Positions 41,838 through 52,164 of a DNA stretch of 58,394 nt are shown here, one piece after another (position 1 is the first letter of the stretch; the number at the start of each line of letters is the position of its first letter). The DNA lies in the NCBI RefSeq assembly GCF_011045025.1, contig NZ_JAAKZX010000037.1, positions 1 through 58,394 of the forward strand. The letters run 5' to 3'. This stretch comes from Streptomyces ureilyticus. GTDB lineage: Bacteria; Actinomycetota; Actinomycetes; Streptomycetales; Streptomycetaceae. The position numbers and the translations under genes are program-made. Under the pieces are notes generated by a model. That model was not told where the DNA came from. It worked only from the letters and a program-made list of their open reading frames with translations, and did not search any database.

Positions 41838-43709
41838 ATGACTGAGAGCAACGGGGCCAACCCGGACGAGGGGACCATCTCGCAGCACGCGGCGATGCCG
41901 CACGACGAGGCCATGCCGGACTGGGAGAAGCGCTTCCGGGCGCCCCGGGTGTCCTTGCCGGACTGGGCGCAGGACGCACCGCACCGTTCGCTGTTCGTGT
42001 CGAATGCGACGGGGACATACGAGTTGTACGCGTGGGATCGCGAGACGGGTGCCCAGCACCAGGTCACGGACCGGCCCAACGGTACGACGGACGGGGTGCT
42101 GACGCCCGACGGCGAGTGGATCTGGTGGTTCGACGACAAGGACGGGGACGAGTTCGGGGTCTGGCGGCGTCAGCCGTTCGACAGAGACGAGAGCGCCCCG
42201 TCCGGCCCCGACGAGGCGGCGGCCCCCGGCCTCGACCCGTCGTATCCCGCCGGGCTCGCGCTCGCACGCGACGGACGTACGGCGGTCGTCGGCAGGTCGA
42301 CCGATGAGGACGGCTCGACGATCTACGTCACCCGGGCCGGTGAAGACCCGGTGGAGATCTACCGCCACCGGGAGTCGGCGGGCGTCGGCGACCTCTCGCA
42401 CGACGGCTCACTGATCGCGATCGAGCACACCGAGCACGGCGACGCGATGCACTCGGCGCTGCGGGTGCTGCGGCTGGACGGTTCGGCGGTCGCGGAGCTG
42501 GACGACACCAAGGGCGGCACGGTCGAGCTGGGCCTTGAGGTGCTGGGCTTCGCCCCGGTCGACGGCGACACCCGGCTGTTGGTCGGGCATCAGCGGCGCG
42601 GGCGCTGGGAGCCGATGCTGTGGGACGTGGCGTCCGGCGAGGAGACCGACCTGGCGCTGACCGGGCGGCTGGACGGCGACCTGAGCGCCGAGTGGTACCC
42701 GGACGGTTCCGCACTGCTGGTCGTGCACAGCTACGAGGCACGCAGCGAGCTGTGGCGGTACGACCTGGCGTCCCGCCGGCTCGAGCGGATCCCGACGCCG
42801 AAGGGCACGGTGTCGGGGGCGACGGCCCGCCCGGACGGCAGCGTGGAGTATCTGTGGTCGTCGGCTGCCGAGCCGCCGGTGGTCCGCTCGACGTCCGGCG
42901 AGGTGGTCCTGGATCCTCCCGGGATGAAGTCTCCGGGATCGGTGCTCGTTCAGGACGTATGGGTGGACGGTCCGGGCGGGCGCATCCACGCCCTCGTGCA
43001 GCGGCCCGCGGGAGTGGCGGGCCCCCTGCCCACCGTCTTCGACATCCACGGCGGCCCGACGTGGCACGACAGCGACTCCTTCGCGGCGGGACCGGCGGCG
43101 TGGGTGGACCACGGGTACATGGTGATCCGGATCAACTACCGCGGCTCGACCGGCTACGGGCGGGAGTGGACGGACGCGCTCAAACACCGGGTCGGCCTGA
43201 TCGAGCTGGAGGACGTGGCGGCCGTCCGGGAGTGGGCGGTGACCTCCGGCCTCGCCGACCCCGACCGGCTGATCCTCACGGGCGGCTCCTGGGGCGGGTA
43301 CCTCACACTCCTGGGCCTCGGCACCGAGCCGGACGCGTGGGCCCTCGGCATCGCGGCGGTACCGGTCGCGGACTACGTCACGGCGTACCACGACGAGATG
43401 GAGGCCCTGAAGGCGATGGACCGCACCCTTCTCGGCGGCACACCGGAGGAGGTCCCCGAGCGCTTCGAGGCCTCGTCCCCTCTGACGTACGTCGACGCGG
43501 TCAAGGCCCCCGTCTACATCTCCGCAGGCGTGAACGACCCCCGCTGCCCCATCCGCCAGGTGGAGAACTACGTCACCCGCCTCGCCGCCCGCGACGCCGT
43601 CCACGAGGTGTACCGCTACGACGCGGGCCACGGCTCCCTGGTGGTCGACGAACGCATCAAGCAGGTCCGCCTGGAACTGGACTTCGCGGAGCGGCACCTG
43701 GGGAGGTGA
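41838..43709 (+). CDS. S9 prolyl oligopeptidase-family serine peptidase
   Basis: A 623-residue cytoplasmic peptidase. Residues about 40-355 form a beta-propeller-like domain with repeated WDxxSG-type blades. The alpha/beta hydrolase domain follows (about 370-620) with nucleophile elbow LTGGSWGGYLTLLG, catalytic Asp in SAGVNDPRCPIRQVENY and His in YDAGHGSLVVDE. It fits the acylaminoacyl peptidase/DPP group cleaving short peptides. ATG 41838. It is probably monocistronic, with SURF1 85 bases downstream on the same strand. Confidence 0.92.
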   Translation: MTESNGANPDEGTISQHAAMPHDEAMPDWEKRFRAPRVSLPDWAQDAPHRSLFVSNATGTYELYAWDRETGAQHQVTDRPNGTTDGVLTPDGEWIWWFDDKDGDEFGVWRRQPFDRDESAPSGPDEAAAPGLDPSYPAGLALARDGRTAVVGRSTDEDGSTIYVTRAGEDPVEIYRHRESAGVGDLSHDGSLIAIEHTEHGDAMHSALRVLRLDGSAVAELDDTKGGTVELGLEVLGFAPVDGDTRLLVGHQRRGRWEPMLWDVASGEETDLALTGRLDGDLSAEWYPDGSALLVVHSYEARSELWRYDLASRRLERIPTPKGTVSGATARPDGSVEYLWSSAAEPPVVRSTSGEVVLDPPGMKSPGSVLVQDVWVDGPGGRIHALVQRPAGVAGPLPTVFDIHGGPTWHDSDSFAAGPAAWVDHGYMVIRINYRGSTGYGREWTDALKHRVGLIELEDVAAVREWAVTSGLADPDRLILTGGSWGGYLTLLGLGTEPDAWALGIAAVPVADYVTAYHDEMEALKAMDRTLLGGTPEEVPERFEASSPLTYVDAVKAPVYISAGVNDPRCPIRQVENYVTRLAARDAVHEVYRYDAGHGSLVVDERIKQVRLELDFAERHLGR

Positions 43710-43793
43710 GAGCAGAGGGCTCACTTGCCGGGGCCGCAGCGAGGGGCCACCCCTCACCCGGGCTTCGGGCAGGGGCCCCGTAACGTGGAGGGC

Positions 43794-44648
43794 GTGTACC
43801 GGTTCCTGCTGACCACCCCCCGCTGGTGGGCGATCAACGTCTTCGTACTGCTGGCCATCCCCTTCTGCGTGTTCATGGGGTCATGGCAGTTGGGGCGGTT
43901 CGAGGACCGCGTCGAGAGCCACCGCACGGCCGAGGAGAAGGTGTCCGAGGACCAGCGGGAAGCGGCCAGGCCCCTCGCCGAGTTGCTGCCCGTGGACAAG
44001 GAGACGTCCGGCCGGCAGGCCACGGCGACCGGCCGGTACGGGAAGCAGTTGCTCGTGCCGGACCGGGAGCTGGACGGCAAGCGCGGTTACTACGTCCTGA
44101 CGATGCTGCGTACCGACGACGGCAAGGCCCTGCCCGTGGTCCGGGGCTGGCAGCCCGGTGACGCCGACGCCGCGAAGGCCCCGGCCGCCCCGACCGGCGA
44201 GGTCACCGTGACCGGCGCGCTCCAGGCGTCCGAGAGCCCCGGCTCGGACGGCGTGAGCGCGGCCGGTGGTCTGCCCGCCGGTCAGACGGGCGCGATCAGC
44301 GCGGCATCGTTGGTGAACGTGGTGCCGTACGACGTGTACGACGCCTGGGTCACGCTCGCCGAGGCCGACGCGGGGATGACGGCGGTGCCCGCGAAGGCGC
44401 CGCAGGACACGGGACTGGACCTGAAGGCGTTCCAGAACCTCGGCTACACCGGCGAGTGGTTCGTCTTCGCGGGCTTCGTGGTCTTCATGTGGTACCGACT
44501 GCTGCGCAGGGAGGTGGAGTTCGCACAGGACGCGGAGCTGGGGCTCGCCGCGGAGCCGACGAGCGGTCCCGCCGAATCCGCCGAGTCGGCCGAACCCGCC
44601 GACGAGGCGCGCGACGAGCCGAAGGCGTCGGCCTCGCCTACGGCCTGA
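43794..44648 (+). CDS. SURF1 family cytochrome oxidase assembly protein
   Basis: A 284-residue protein with an N-terminal membrane helix (about 10-30, RWWAINVFVLLAIPFCVFMG) and the SURF1 signature SWQLGRFEDR. The extracytoplasmic domain includes VRGWQPGDA and VNVVPYDVYDAWVTL, a second helix lies at EWFVFAGFVVFMWYRLLRRE, and the tail is acidic. SURF1 helps mature cytochrome c oxidase. GTG 43794 lies seven bases after TAACGT, so the mRNA may be leaderless. The stop codon lies in a 30-base duplication (44631-44678). Confidence 0.92.
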   Translation: MYRFLLTTPRWWAINVFVLLAIPFCVFMGSWQLGRFEDRVESHRTAEEKVSEDQREAARPLAELLPVDKETSGRQATATGRYGKQLLVPDRELDGKRGYYVLTMLRTDDGKALPVVRGWQPGDADAAKAPAAPTGEVTVTGALQASESPGSDGVSAAGGLPAGQTGAISAASLVNVVPYDVYDAWVTLAEADAGMTAVPAKAPQDTGLDLKAFQNLGYTGEWFVFAGFVVFMWYRLLRREVEFAQDAELGLAAEPTSGPAESAESAEPADEARDEPKASASPTA

Positions 44649-44678
44649 CGCACGGCATCAGCCTCGCGTACGGCCTGA
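44631..44678. repeat. duplication spanning the SURF1 stop codon
   Basis: GCCTCGCSTACGGCCTGA occurs at 44631-44648, where its TGA is the SURF1 stop, and again at 44661-44678, with 17 of 18 bases identical. The period is 30 bases. The second copy is outside the gene. Confidence 0.85.
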
Positions 44679-44747
44679 TGCCAGGAGCCCGCTAAGCGCT
44701 GGCTCCGCCGGATTGGTTCGACGCTGCGGGTCCGTCGTGGCTGGTCG

Positions 44748-44804
44748 CTCCTCCACTCTCGGCTTCTCCCCCACTCTCGGCTTCGCTAGCGGGGGGACCC
44801 CCAT
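44748..44804. repeat. dispersed repeat element with partial tandem duplication
   Basis: CTCCYCCACTCTCGGCTT occurs twice in a row (44748-44765, 44766-44783). The second copy continues into CGCTAGCGGGGGGACCCCCAT. The full element matches the one in the DUF2000 gene at 4581-4621. GAGCGGG-CCATGAGCGGGGGACC follows as a further partial copy. Confidence 0.75.
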
Positions 44805-44865
44805 GAGCGGGCCCTCCATGAGCGGGGGACCCCCCATCCCGGCGGAGCCGCACATTGATGCAGCC

Positions 44866-44905
44866 CCGCGCCCCTAACGGGCCTGCGGCCCTCTCGGGGG
44901 CGCGG
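44866..44905. terminator. branched hairpin between SURF1 and the anti-sigma gene
   Basis: CCGCGCCCC (44866-44874) pairs with GGGGCGCGG (44897-44905). Inside the loop GGGCC-TGC-GGCCC (44879-44891) forms a second stem. It separates two convergent genes and can act in both directions. Confidence 0.65.
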
Positions 44906-44937
44906 TGCTGAGCGAACCTTGGCAGGTCAGCCCGGCG

Positions 44938-46278
44938 TCAGGACGCCGCCAGCACCCCAGTCCGGTACACCGTTCCCGCACAGGCGTCGGGCACGGTCGC
45001 TGACGCTGTCGGGGCGCCGTCCTCCGCCGTGTTGGACACCACGACGCTGCCGTCCTGGACGCCTTCCTCCGGGGCGAGCTGCGTGGTTGTGCCGTCGCCG
45101 GTGCCGCCCTCCGAACCCGAGGTCGTACCACCGCTGTCGCCACCGGTGGTGGTGCCGTCCGTGGGCGTCGGCTCGTCGGGTGGCGTGGGGTCGTCGTCGG
45201 GAACGGTCGGGCAGGTCTCCGAGGGCACGAAGGCGAACTTCACCTCGTATGCCGCCCCCGGTTGCAGTACCAGCGTGCTGACCTCGGCCGACGGGTCGGG
45301 CAGCCCGGTCGCCTCGCCGCCCGAAGTATGGGAGACCACCTGGATCTTGGACGCGTCCGCCGCGCCCTGCGGGAGGGCTGAGACGGTGCCGGAGCCGGTG
45401 ACCGTGCAGGTGGCGGCGGAGACGTTGGCGATCTGGAAGGTGCCGTAGACGGCGCCGGCGGCGTCCGGGGAGCCGACGTTCGAGGTGGCGTTGCCGAGCT
45501 GCGTGGACGTACAGGCGGGTGCGTCGGCGGCCGAGAGCGTCGGTTCCGCTCCGCCGGTGGATGCGCCGCCGCTCTCCTCCTTGTCCTCGCCCGGCGTCTC
45601 CTTCTTGTCTTCCTTGTCCTTCTCTTTGTCCTTGCCCGGAGAGCTGCCGGGGCCGCTTGCGTCGCTGTCCTGGGAGGAGCCGCCCTGGCTGGACCCGCCC
45701 TGGGTCTGCGAGGTCTTGTGGCCGGCGATGGACGGGTCGGCGTCGGAGCCGGTGGAGTTCGAGACGTGCACGAGGGCCGGGATGGCCGTGCCGACGAAGA
45801 GCGCGGCGGCGGCCATGCCGACCACGGCCTGGCGCTTGCGGGCCCGCCGGACCGGTACCGCGCGCCGCAGATGCTGCAGCACGGCGTCGTCGTCGGCGGG
45901 CTCGAGCTCCTGCACGGCCTGGTGCAGCATCCTGCGCAGGGCCAGCTCGTCGGAGGCCAGGCCTTCCAGACCGGCGCCCTCCGCACTTCCTGAACCGATG
46001 CCACCCGAGACATCCGGCACTCCGAAGCCCCCTGCCGAACCCGGCGCACTCGACGCGCTAGACCCGCCAGGCGCCCCAGGCGCCTCAGATCCGCCAGGCG
46101 CCCCAGGCCCGCTCGACTCCCCCGGCCCGCTCGACTTCCGCGGGCCCGGATTCTCCGAGTGGCCGTGATTCACAGTTCCGTTCCCAGTGCCGTTTCCAGC
46201 GTGCCGTTCATGATCGTGCTCGTACCCATGCTCGTACTCGTTGTCGTCGCGAGCCCGGTCGCGATCGTGGTCGCTCAT
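44938..46278 (-). CDS. membrane-anchored anti-sigma-like protein with extracytoplasmic domain
   Basis: A 446-residue protein. The low-complexity, His/Asp-rich and Gly/Pro/Ser-rich N-terminus is followed by helices near residues 105-150 (LASDELALRRMLHQAVQELE, DDDAVLQHLRRAVPVRRAR), a transmembrane helix (about 152-175, VVGMAAAALFVGTAIPALVH), a Lys/Glu/Asp linker and a secreted beta domain with PACTSTQLGNATSNVGSPDA. ATG 46278 overlaps the sigma stop by ATGA, the standard ECF sigma/anti-sigma arrangement. No zinc anti-sigma motif (HxxxCxxC) is visible, so the anti-sigma role is inferred from context. Confidence 0.75.
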   Translation of the reverse strand: MSDHDRDRARDDNEYEHGYEHDHERHAGNGTGNGTVNHGHSENPGPRKSSGPGESSGPGAPGGSEAPGAPGGSSASSAPGSAGGFGVPDVSGGIGSGSAEGAGLEGLASDELALRRMLHQAVQELEPADDDAVLQHLRRAVPVRRARKRQAVVGMAAAALFVGTAIPALVHVSNSTGSDADPSIAGHKTSQTQGGSSQGGSSQDSDASGPGSSPGKDKEKDKEDKKETPGEDKEESGGASTGGAEPTLSAADAPACTSTQLGNATSNVGSPDAAGAVYGTFQIANVSAATCTVTGSGTVSALPQGAADASKIQVVSHTSGGEATGLPDPSAEVSTLVLQPGAAYEVKFAFVPSETCPTVPDDDPTPPDEPTPTDGTTTGGDSGGTTSGSEGGTGDGTTTQLAPEEGVQDGSVVVSNTAEDGAPTASATVPDACAGTVYRTGVLAAS

Positions 46279-46937
46279 GCCGAAGCCTCCATGGCGACGC
46301 GCAGGGCCGCGATGCCGCGCGAGCCGTACGCCTTCACCGAGCCCAGCGAAATGCCCAGCGTCTCGGCGACCTGCACCTCGGTCATGTCCGCGAAGTAGCG
46401 AAGGACGAGGACCTCGCGCTGCCGGCGCTGGAGTCCCTTCATGGCCTTGATCAGGTCGTCGCGCTCCAGCAGGTCGTACGCGCCCTCCTCGGCGCTCGCC
46501 ATGTCGGGCATCGGCTTGGTCAGCAGCTTCAGGCCGAGGATGCGGCGGCGCAGCGCGGAGCGCGACAGGTTCACGACGGTCTGGCGCAGATACGCGAGGG
46601 TCTTCTCCGGGTCGCGCACGCGTTTGCGCGCCGAGTGCACCCGGATGAAGGCCTCCTGGACGACGTCCTCGCAGGAGGCGGTGTCGTCGAGGAGGAGCGC
46701 CGCGAGGCCCAGGAGAGAGCGGTAGTGGGCGCGGTAGGTCTCGGTGAGATGGTCGACGGTGGTGCCCGCGGCCATCGCGTCGTCAGCGCCCTCGCGCTGA
46801 TCCGGGATGCGTGCGGGCCGAGCTGCGGGCATGGGCGCGATCACCGGCATGCCGCCGGGCCCACCGGACAAGCGGGGCCGACGGGGCGGGCGCAGGGCTG
46901 TGCCGCGCGCAGCTGGGAATTCGAGTACCTCTGCCAC
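46275..46937 (-). CDS. SigE-family ECF RNA polymerase sigma factor
   Basis: A 220-residue sigma-70 family factor. A variable N-terminus of about 55 residues is followed by region 2 (YRAHYRSLLGLAALLLDDTA, SCEDVVQEAFIRVHSAR, EKTLAYLRQTVVNLSRSALR) and region 4 (LQRRQREVLVLRYFADMTEV, QVAETLGISLGSVKAYGSRG). It matches the actinobacterial SigE-type ECF group. GTG 46937 is tentative; later in-frame starts at MPVIAPM or MAAGTTV would give the usual size. Its gene overlaps the anti-sigma-like gene by four bases. The target promoters are unknown. Confidence 0.9.
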   Translation of the reverse strand: MAEVLEFPAARGTALRPPRRPRLSGGPGGMPVIAPMPAARPARIPDQREGADDAMAAGTTVDHLTETYRAHYRSLLGLAALLLDDTASCEDVVQEAFIRVHSARKRVRDPEKTLAYLRQTVVNLSRSALRRRILGLKLLTKPMPDMASAEEGAYDLLERDDLIKAMKGLQRRQREVLVLRYFADMTEVQVAETLGISLGSVKAYGSRGIAALRVAMEASA

Positions 46938-47302
46938 GCATGTTGGACACGTTTACCCCTGTCGGGGTTGTACGCGACAGGCATCACATTTGCGTCAGAC
47001 CGCGCGCCCCCCGGCGCGACCGGCAACGCGCCTGTCAACGCGTTGTATGCCCTCATGCGTACCAGCTCTTCCTCTATGCCCATGTGATCGCGGCGTCCGG
47101 ACACCCCTCAAGGGCGACCCCAAAGACGCTCCCCGCCCTCCGCACGGTTGCGGAGGGCGGGGAGGAAAATCTTCGGACGCCGAAGGCCTCGGTTCTAGGT
47201 CCGGACCAATGGGCGAACCATCAAACTCTCACAGATTCTACAAACGTTTCAGCCCAGGACCACACGATCATCGGCAAACCGGCCCGCACTCAGGACAGTT
47301 AC
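46938..47302. other. intergenic region upstream of sigma operon, with lysC-asd terminator
   Basis: About 365 bases without a gene. The region nearest the sigma gene (46940-47060) is the expected promoter region and contains AAACGTGTCCAAC, but no clear -35/-10 pair. The rest holds a strong 16-bp stem-loop at 47129-47164 and AT-rich sequence around 47210-47290. Confidence 0.5.
47129..47164. terminator. 16-bp perfect stem terminator after asd
   Basis: CTCCCCGCCCTCCGCA (47129-47144) pairs perfectly with TGCGGAGGGCGGGGAG (47149-47164) over a CGGT tetraloop. It lies ~140 bases downstream of the asd stop on the minus strand and should end the lysC-asd transcript before the sigma gene. Confidence 0.85.
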
Positions 47303-48397
47303 TCATGCCTCGGCCCTGTTCCCGGCCCCCTTCATCTCCCCCGCCACCAGCTCAGCGATCTGCGCCGTGTTCAGCGCGGACCCCTTCCGCAAGTTGTCCC
47401 CGCACACGAAAAGTTCGAGCGCCGTCGGATCGTCAAGAGCCCGCCGTACGCGCCCCACCCAGGTGGGATCCGTGCCCACTACGTCAGCCGGTGTCGGGAA
47501 CTCCCCGGCGGCCGGATCGTCGAAAAGCACCACCCCGGGCGCTGTGGCGATGATCTCGCGGGCCTGGTCGACGGTGACCTCGTGCTCGAAGCAGGCGTGG
47601 ACGGTCAGCGAGTGCGTGGTGACGACGGGCACGCGTACGCAGGTGACGGCGACGCGGAGGTCCGGCAGCCCGAGTATCTTGCGGGACTCGTCCCGTACCT
47701 TCATCTCCTCCGAGGACCACCCGTCCTCCCGCGGAGTCCCGGCCCACGGCACCACATTGAGCGCCACCGGCTCGGGGAACGGCCCGGTGTTGTCCCCCAC
47801 GGCGCGGCGTACGTCACCGGGGGTCGTCCCCAGCTCCGTACCCGCGACGAGCGACAGCTGCTGTCGCAGGGTGTCGACGCCCCGGCGTCCGGCACCGCTC
47901 ACCGCCTGGTACGAGGACACCACCAGCTCACGCAGCGAGAAGTGCGCATGCAGTGCGCCGAGGGCCACGATCATGGACAGCGTCGTGCAGTTGGGGTTGG
48001 AAACGATGCCGCGCGGCCTCAGGCGCGCGGCATGCGGATTGACCTCCGGGACCACCAGCGGCACATCCGGGTCCATCCGGAAGGCGCCGGAGTTGTCGAC
48101 CACGACCACGCCCTTGGACGCGGCGATGGGCGCCCACCGCTCAGCCACTTCGTCCGGTACGTCGAACATGGCGACGTCGACGCCGTCGAAGGCGGCCTCG
48201 GTGAGTGCCACGACCTCGACCTCCTCGCCGCGCAGGGCCAGCTTGCGGCCGGCCGAGCGCGGCGAGGCGATCAGACGGATCTCGCCCCAGATGTCCGCGC
48301 GCTGGGACAGGATCTGAAGCATGACCGTACCGACGGCTCCGGTCGCTCCCACGACCGCGAGCGTCGGCTTTCCGGCCCGCCCCGCAACCGCGGTCAT
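47303..48397 (-). CDS. asd: aspartate-semialdehyde dehydrogenase
   Basis: A 364-residue enzyme of the aspartate pathway, reducing aspartyl phosphate to aspartate semialdehyde with NADPH. The N-terminal [20 protein letters not shown] is the NADP-binding loop. [17 protein letters not shown] holds the active-site Cys, and [20 protein letters not shown] and the active-site His region follow. ATG 48397 is chosen; the 40 upstream residues of the frame are the shadow of the lysC end. It is downstream of lysC by 46 bases and co-transcribed. The product feeds lysine, threonine, methionine and diaminopimelate synthesis. Confidence 0.95.
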   Translation of the reverse strand: MTAVAGRAGKPTLAVVGATGAVGTVMLQILSQRADIWGEIRLIASPRSAGRKLALRGEEVEVVALTEAAFDGVDVAMFDVPDEVAERWAPIAASKGVVVVDNSGAFRMDPDVPLVVPEVNPHAARLRPRGIVSNPNCTTLSMIVALGALHAHFSLRELVVSSYQAVSGAGRRGVDTLRQQLSLVAGTELGTTPGDVRRAVGDNTGPFPEPVALNVVPWAGTPREDGWSSEEMKVRDESRKILGLPDLRVAVTCVRVPVVTTHSLTVHACFEHEVTVDQAREIIATAPGVVLFDDPAAGEFPTPADVVGTDPTWVGRVRRALDDPTALELFVCGDNLRKGSALNTAQIAELVAGEMKGAGNRAEA

Positions 48398-48443
48398 CGG
48401 CGGCCGGTGCCTCCGTACGAGAGGCCTCCGTAGGAGAGGACGG

Positions 48444-48464
<21 letters not shown>
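48391..48464. repeat. direct repeat joining the lysC end and the asd start
   Basis: CGGTCATCG then CCGGTGCCTCCGTA occurs at 48441-48464 and, with a three-base insertion, at 48391-48417. On the minus strand both copies read TACGGAGGCACCGG...GATGACCG. The first contains the lysC stop, the second the asd ATG. A third TACGGAGG lies between them. Confidence 0.75.
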
Positions 48465-49721
<1,257 letters not shown>

Positions 49722-49770
49722 GTGCGCTCCTCGCTCATTCCGTCTCGTACCGCACACTGCGGTCGGCTCA

Positions 49771-49776
49771 GTCTAA
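49771..49776 (-). promoter_or_regulatory. possible lysC -10 box
   Basis: TAGACT on the minus strand, about 50 bases before the lysC start, fits TANNNT. No convincing -35 is seen. An AACACC/GGTGTT inverted repeat lies just upstream. Confidence 0.4.
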
Positions 49777-49986
49777 CGAGCGGCCGAACACCACCCGGGT
49801 GTTATCGCATCGTGAGATGTCCCGCTCACGACGTGATCACTCGGCCCTGTCGCCGAGTGCTGCCAACGGCCCCGGCGGCCCGGCCGCTCCAGGACCGCAC
49901 ATGCCCCCTCAGTCAGGGCCCACTCGGAAAAGTGCGCCGAAAGTGCGCCGAGTCACACCCGGCGATGAGCCTGAGTTTTCAAGCAT

Positions 49987-49992
49987 TAAGGT
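49987..49992 (+). promoter_or_regulatory. -10 box of the response regulator gene
   Basis: TAAGGT lies seven bases before the GTG start, with TTTTCA upstream. This suggests a leaderless transcript, since no ribosome binding site is present. Confidence 0.55.
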
Positions 49993-49999
49993 TCCGGCT

Positions 50000-50779
50000 G
50001 TGCGCGTACTCCTGGTGGAAGACGACGAACCGATCGCCCAGTCGCTCCGACGCGGCCTGACGCGATACGGCTTCGAGGTGGAATGGGTCACCACGGGCCG
50101 CGATGCCCTGGCTCATCAAGGGCCGTACGACGTCGTCCTCCTCGACCTCGGACTGCCCGACACCGACGGCCTCGACGTCTGCAAGGCCCTGCGGGAACGC
50201 GGCAACGTGCCGATCATCGTGATCAGTGCGCGCAGCGACGAGACGGACCGGGTGGTGGGCCTGGAGCTGGGCGCCGACGACTACGTCTCCAAGCCCTTCG
50301 GCGTACGGGAGGTCATCGCGCGCATCCGGGCGGTGATGCGGCGGATGCAGCCGCGCGCCACCGAAGCGTCGGCGGACACCGGCCCCGACCGGTACGGGCC
50401 GCGCCTGACCATCGACCGCAAGGCCGCCCGCGTACGACTGGACGACGAGGAACTGGCCCTCGCGCCCAAGGAGTACGACCTGCTCGCGTTCCTCACCCAG
50501 GAGCCCGGCGCGCTGATGTCGCGCGAACAGATCATGGAAGCGGTCTGGGACGCGAACTGGTTCGGGCCGACCAAGACGCTGGACGTCCATGTGGCGGCGC
50601 TGCGGCGGAAACTCGCGGACGCGATCACGATCGAGGCGGTACGGGGTGTCGGCTTCCGTCTGATCGTCCACGAGGACGGCGATCCGGGCGAGGGCGCGGG
50701 GAACGGCGGAAGCGGAAACGGCAGGAACCGCGGCGTCGGCGGGAACGGCGGCGGCAAGGGCGGCGGCAGCACCTCATGA
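50000..50779 (+). CDS. OmpR-family response regulator
   Basis: A 259-residue response regulator. The receiver domain (about 1-115) has acidic VEDDE, phospho-acceptor Asp49 in VVLLDLGLPDTDG and the conserved Lys in YVSKPFGVRE. The winged-helix DNA-binding domain (about 130-225) has ELALAPKEYDLLAFLTQEPG and KTLDVHVAALRRKLAD. A Gly/Asn/Arg-rich tail follows (GNGGSGNGRNRGVGGNGGGK), long for the family. GTG 50000 is chosen because it starts the canonical fold. The upstream frame is a shadow. It overlaps the kinase gene by ATGA, so they are co-translated. Confidence 0.93.
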   Translation: MRVLLVEDDEPIAQSLRRGLTRYGFEVEWVTTGRDALAHQGPYDVVLLDLGLPDTDGLDVCKALRERGNVPIIVISARSDETDRVVGLELGADDYVSKPFGVREVIARIRAVMRRMQPRATEASADTGPDRYGPRLTIDRKAARVRLDDEELALAPKEYDLLAFLTQEPGALMSREQIMEAVWDANWFGPTKTLDVHVAALRRKLADAITIEAVRGVGFRLIVHEDGDPGEGAGNGGSGNGRNRGVGGNGGGKGGGSTS

Positions 50780-52164
50780 TCCGCCAGCTCATCCGCAGTT
50801 ACGTCCTTCTCGTCGCCGTCGCGATCGCCTTGTTCACCGTGCCGGTGGCCTTCACGCTCACCGACCAGTTGCGGGACGACACCAAGCTGTCTGTCGAGCG
50901 CGAGGCCAGGACCATGGCGCTCCTGTTGGGCAACGGCAGCCAAGCCTCATGCCAGGCCCTGGAGGAGATGGGCACGGCGTACAGCCTTAAGACGCCCGAC
51001 GATGTCCAGGTCCTCTCCGAGGAGGAGCCCTGCGCGGGGGAGCTGCCCCAGCCGGACCAGGACGCGGCCCTCACCAAGGCTCTGGACGAAGGCAAGCCCA
51101 CCAGCGACTGGGGCTCCTCCTTCATCTGGGGTCCGCACCTGGTGGTCACCGTTCCCGCCCACACGAATCAGGGTGCGGACGATGCGAAGGGCCCGGTAGT
51201 CGGAGCCGTACGCATCGAGTACTCGACCGAGGACCTCACCGGACGGCTGTGGAGCATCTGGGGCTTCCGGGCGATCCTCGCCGGGCTCGTGCTGGCCGTG
51301 GCCGCCGTGATCGGCGCCGTGGTGGCCCGCCGGCTGACCCGCCCGCTGCGCCAACTCAACGACATGGCAAGCAAGTTCAGCGACGGTGACCTGACGGCCC
51401 GTTCTCCCGCGACGGGCCCCCAGGAGACACAGACCCTGGCTCGTACGCTCAACCAGGGCGCCGAACGCCTCGACACCCTCATGTCCGCGCAGCGCATCTT
51501 CGTCGCGGACGCCTCCCACCAGCTCCGTACGCCTCTGACGGCGCTGCGCCTGTCGCTGGACAACATCGCCGACGGTGTGGACGACGAGTTCGTCAAGGAG
51601 GACGTGGAGCAGGCGACGGCGGAGGTGGTCCGGATGAGCCGCCTGGTCAACGACCTGCTGGTACTGGCACGGGCCGAGGCCAAGGTGACTGCCGCGGAAC
51701 CGCTGCCGCTCGGTGACGTACTGGAGGAGCGGCTGGCGGTGTGGCGGCCGGCCGCCGACGAGCGCGGAGTGTCGATCGCGCTCAGGGGGAGTGCCGACGG
51801 CCGGCTTCTTGTGTTGGCCAGTCCCGGTCATCTGGACCAGGTCCTGGACAACGTGCTCTCCAACGCCCTGGAGGTCTCACCGGACGGCGCGACCATCACC
51901 GTCCATGCGGAGTCCAAGGGCGATCAGGTGGTGCTGAAGGTGATGGACCAGGGCCCCGGTATGTCGGAGGCCGAGAAGTCCCGTGCCTTCGACCGCTTCT
52001 GGCGCGGCCAGGGCCTCACCGGGCGCTCCGGCTCCGGCCTCGGACTCGCCGTCGTCAGGCAGTTGGTGACGGACGACGGCGGGACCGTTGCGCTGGAGGA
52101 CGCTCCCGGGCGTGGTTTGTGCGTGTCGATCAGCCTGCGGGCAGCACCGAAGAGTGGTGGTTGA
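50776..52164 (+). CDS. sensor histidine kinase, partner of the preceding regulator
   Basis: A 462-residue membrane histidine kinase. TM1 is at about 8-28 and TM2 at about 162-184, flanking a ~130-residue extracytoplasmic sensor (CQALEEMGTAYSLKTPDDVQ). A HAMP-like segment (ARRLTRPLRQLNDMASKFSD) leads to the H-box ADASHQLRTPLTALRLSLDN with phospho-His248. HATPase motifs are N in DNVLSNALEVSPDG, G1 in VMDQGPGM and G2 in GSGLGLAVV. ATG 50776 overlaps the regulator stop. The signal is unknown. Its 3' end overlaps the convergent SnoaL-like gene by 35 bases. Confidence 0.93.
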   Translation: MIRQLIRSYVLLVAVAIALFTVPVAFTLTDQLRDDTKLSVEREARTMALLLGNGSQASCQALEEMGTAYSLKTPDDVQVLSEEEPCAGELPQPDQDAALTKALDEGKPTSDWGSSFIWGPHLVVTVPAHTNQGADDAKGPVVGAVRIEYSTEDLTGRLWSIWGFRAILAGLVLAVAAVIGAVVARRLTRPLRQLNDMASKFSDGDLTARSPATGPQETQTLARTLNQGAERLDTLMSAQRIFVADASHQLRTPLTALRLSLDNIADGVDDEFVKEDVEQATAEVVRMSRLVNDLLVLARAEAKVTAAEPLPLGDVLEERLAVWRPAADERGVSIALRGSADGRLLVLASPGHLDQVLDNVLSNALEVSPDGATITVHAESKGDQVVLKVMDQGPGMSEAEKSRAFDRFWRGQGLTGRSGSGLGLAVVRQLVTDDGGTVALEDAPGRGLCVSISLRAAPKSGG

